Assembly (NCBI RefSeq): GCF_041381155.1
Contig: NC_091134.1
Coordinates: 54,633,944 to 54,697,943 of the forward strand
From: Argopecten irradians
Lineage: Eukaryota > Mollusca > Bivalvia > Pectinida > Pectinidae
Direction: 5' to 3'
DNA: 64,000 nt
The first letter of the stretch is position 1, and every line of letters starts with the position of its first letter. A model generated the notes under the pieces. It worked only from the letters and a program-made list of their open reading frames with translations. It was not told the DNA's origin and did no database searches. Positions 61,887 to 64,000 of the stretch are shown piece after piece. A program made the translations under genes and the position numbers.

Positions 61887-64000
61887 CGTTATCATTGCAG
61901 GGAGACATTTTATGTTTTATACATTGTGAATGGTTGGTAAATGCTTTTATGACAGTCCCCCATCGATGAAAGAAAATTCCAGGTGTTATAAACATGCTGA
62001 AATTTAATGATATTTTCATGTTGTGTAGAAACATCATAACAAAGCAGGTGATAGGTGCTGACGTGGCAGTTTGTCTAAAATGGGCGTGACGCCAAGAAAG
62101 AACAAGAGTTATTTCCCTTAGACTACTTAAATCTATAGCATCTGGTAAAAAAATGTTCACTGCAGTACATATTAAGAATACAGAAATGTATTTGAAAATA
62201 GTACACAATAATAAATAATGACAAGTCTAAACTGTTACGTTAAAATGAGGTTTTTTTAGATCATGAAAGTAATCCATTTAAAACAGACGTGATATAGAAT
62301 ACTGATTAAACGTCACTTCCCCGAAACGCATGTGTAATTGTGTATGTGCTATCACCAGCAAGTACGTATACGAAGCTACAAATTGTATATCATATGCATA
62401 TCGAACGTGCTCCAAACTGTTAGCACAAATTCTACTGACTCTTGAAAGGCGCCAGTTGGTTGGGCGTGTATTTTTTCCCCAGAACAGGCTTAATTAAAAC
62501 AAAAGTTTCATCATGTTTGAAATATAACTATGTACACCATTTCAAAAAGTTCATCAGGATTTCCGAGGAAGGACCTTATTTGAAAGACTGACCCCACTGA
62601 AATCAGTCGTAAATTTGTGATTTTAAAGCAAAACTTAAAAGATGAAACTATCAAACGCATACAGTTTTGCTGTAGACGACTTAAAGATATCGCCCAAATG
62701 ACATTGATATTAAGTTAAATCCGAAAAATATCGGTGGATTATCAGAATAATATAAGTGGAGGCAGACCGTTTTATTTGATATGAATATCAGAATATTGAT
62801 TGAAAATTATGTCCAGGAGTGTGGGAGTCATTACATACAAGCATATGAGTGTAGATGTGTGTGTCTTAAATGTCATTGTGTTAAAGTTGAGTTTTCTGTA
62901 TAAGTATTCAGTGCTGCAATAATAACAATGTCTCTGTCGTAAGCTTAGAATTTTTATTTGCCAGAATTACATATTGACTGTGAGAGAGAAGGCTTAATAA
63001 TTCTGTTCTCAATCACCTTCCATTGTCATTAGAACAATACATTCACAACTGTTACTGAGTATAATTATTTCCCCCTAATGTTTTGTATTCGAACTTGTTA
63101 TATTTGTCTAATCTACATAGATTTACACTGTCGTTTGTTTGATAACATACCAAGTAATATCATTATAAAAATGCCGAGTAATCAATAAACACAATTAATT
63201 CTATAAAAATGCCGAGTAATCAATAAACACAATTAATTCTAGCCACACCGTTCGATCATGATGTGGGCGTGGGTGTGTCGGAGAACGCGGGGAATCTTAA
63301 TGTGGCACACTACTCTATATGTCGGCAATGCTATGTGAATGATACATCACTAGATATAATTAACCCGGATAGAACTAATTACCTACATGATACAGTATTT
63401 TACTGATGTCCGGAAAGCGTTCAGATTCGGTAATGAACATATCATTGAACAAATAATTTCATTATTTTTAAAAACAGAAGACAGGCCCGAAGTGACTCGA
63501 TCTTTTATAGCTTAGTAATTTTATAACGTCCGGAAATGTTAATTATGTTCAAAAAAACTACCTGTAACAGTACAGATAGGAATAGCTGAGTCAATCACAA
63601 CCCATAGTGCAATGCATAGGTCGAATAACACACGGAAAGGGATTTGACAAAATCGAAACTGTCCAATGAATGAAATGTAAAGTCATACAAGCAATTACAG
63701 TTAATCAAATCACCTGAGAAGTTATTAAATGTTCAGTAAAATTGACAGCTTATAACAATCTCTACTACCACATTTTTCTCGCCGTTTCCTTTCCTAAAAT
63801 ACCAATGATACACATATTGCACTCAACGTTCAAATTAAAAAAAGAATCAATTACATATAATTATCTATATAAATTGTACCTAACCCAATCAAAGAGGACG
63901 AAAAAGACAAATCCATGTTACCGGTAAGCGATTTTCTGCAAGGCTCATAATTTAAGATACCTCATTGTGATCAATGTCACGTTTCCGGAATGTTAATTCA
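61887..64000. other. Non-coding flank, nothing recognised
   Basis: AT-rich sequence with no supportable gene, holding one 38-bp duplication at 63164. Confidence 0.5.
63164..63239. repeat. 38-bp direct tandem duplication
   Basis: Two adjacent copies of a 38-bp unit beginning TATAAAAATGCCGAG, apparently identical, so recent. Confidence 0.9.

Noticed and set aside
61747-62208. 153-codon minus-strand frame containing SSVVEHSTADREVPGSNPGVP
   Set aside because: That string is the usual false translation of a tRNA gene. The frame runs through tRNA-Cys and ends in unrelated AT-rich sequence.

Overview
The window is nuclear DNA from an animal. It is AT-rich, intron-containing and gene-sparse, and coding sequence is under 5 percent of it. 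Two genes can be named by homology, one intact gene is unrecognised, and there is one tRNA gene. Several repeats match my memory of sequences common in molluscan genomes: a tRNA-derived SINE, small inverted-repeat elements, and a repeat built on 'TATAAAGACC'. I therefore infer a mollusc, most likely a bivalve. The gene content alone shows only that it is a bilaterian invertebrate.

Layout. Positions 1-26 kb hold no gene I can support. They contain small DNA-transposon relics (11.6, 15.1-16.1 and 18.0-18.2 kb), a foldback hairpin (14.7 kb), a GC-richer island (5.1-5.8 kb) and a 23-unit minisatellite (21.9-22.85 kb). A rapsyn gene (RAPSN, + strand, five coding exons, 26439-38174) follows, behind a TATA box and a CAGCTG E-box. 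Downstream of its stop lies a head-to-tail array of three hairpin-tailed elements (38.8-40.2 kb). At about 40.7 kb rapsyn converges on an unrecognised minus-strand gene of 327 codons (41265-42248). That gene has a 5' UTR intron reaching back to a probable promoter at 46.8 kb.

The stretch 47-53.8 kb is non-coding. A fourth hairpin-tailed element lies at 53.8-54.26 kb, a T24/G27 homopolymer junction at 54.75 kb, and a 1.9-kb inverted-repeat transposon with internal ~115-bp tandem repeats at 55.1-57.0 kb. Right beside it is a U1A/U2B''-type spliceosomal protein gene (SNRPA/snf-like, + strand, six coding exons, 57690-60227). After that come another small inverted-repeat element (61.1 kb) and a tRNA-Cys(GCA) gene on the minus strand (61.8 kb). 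The last 2 kb hold nothing recognisable.

The genes do not form one pathway. Rapsyn clusters acetylcholine receptors at synapses, and the U1A/U2B'' protein works in the spliceosome. The most unusual content is the hairpin-tailed family. Its four copies keep the same fold (end repeats, internal TGACGTCA sites, a long terminal hairpin) while the arm sequences differ between subfamilies, with matching changes on both sides of each stem.
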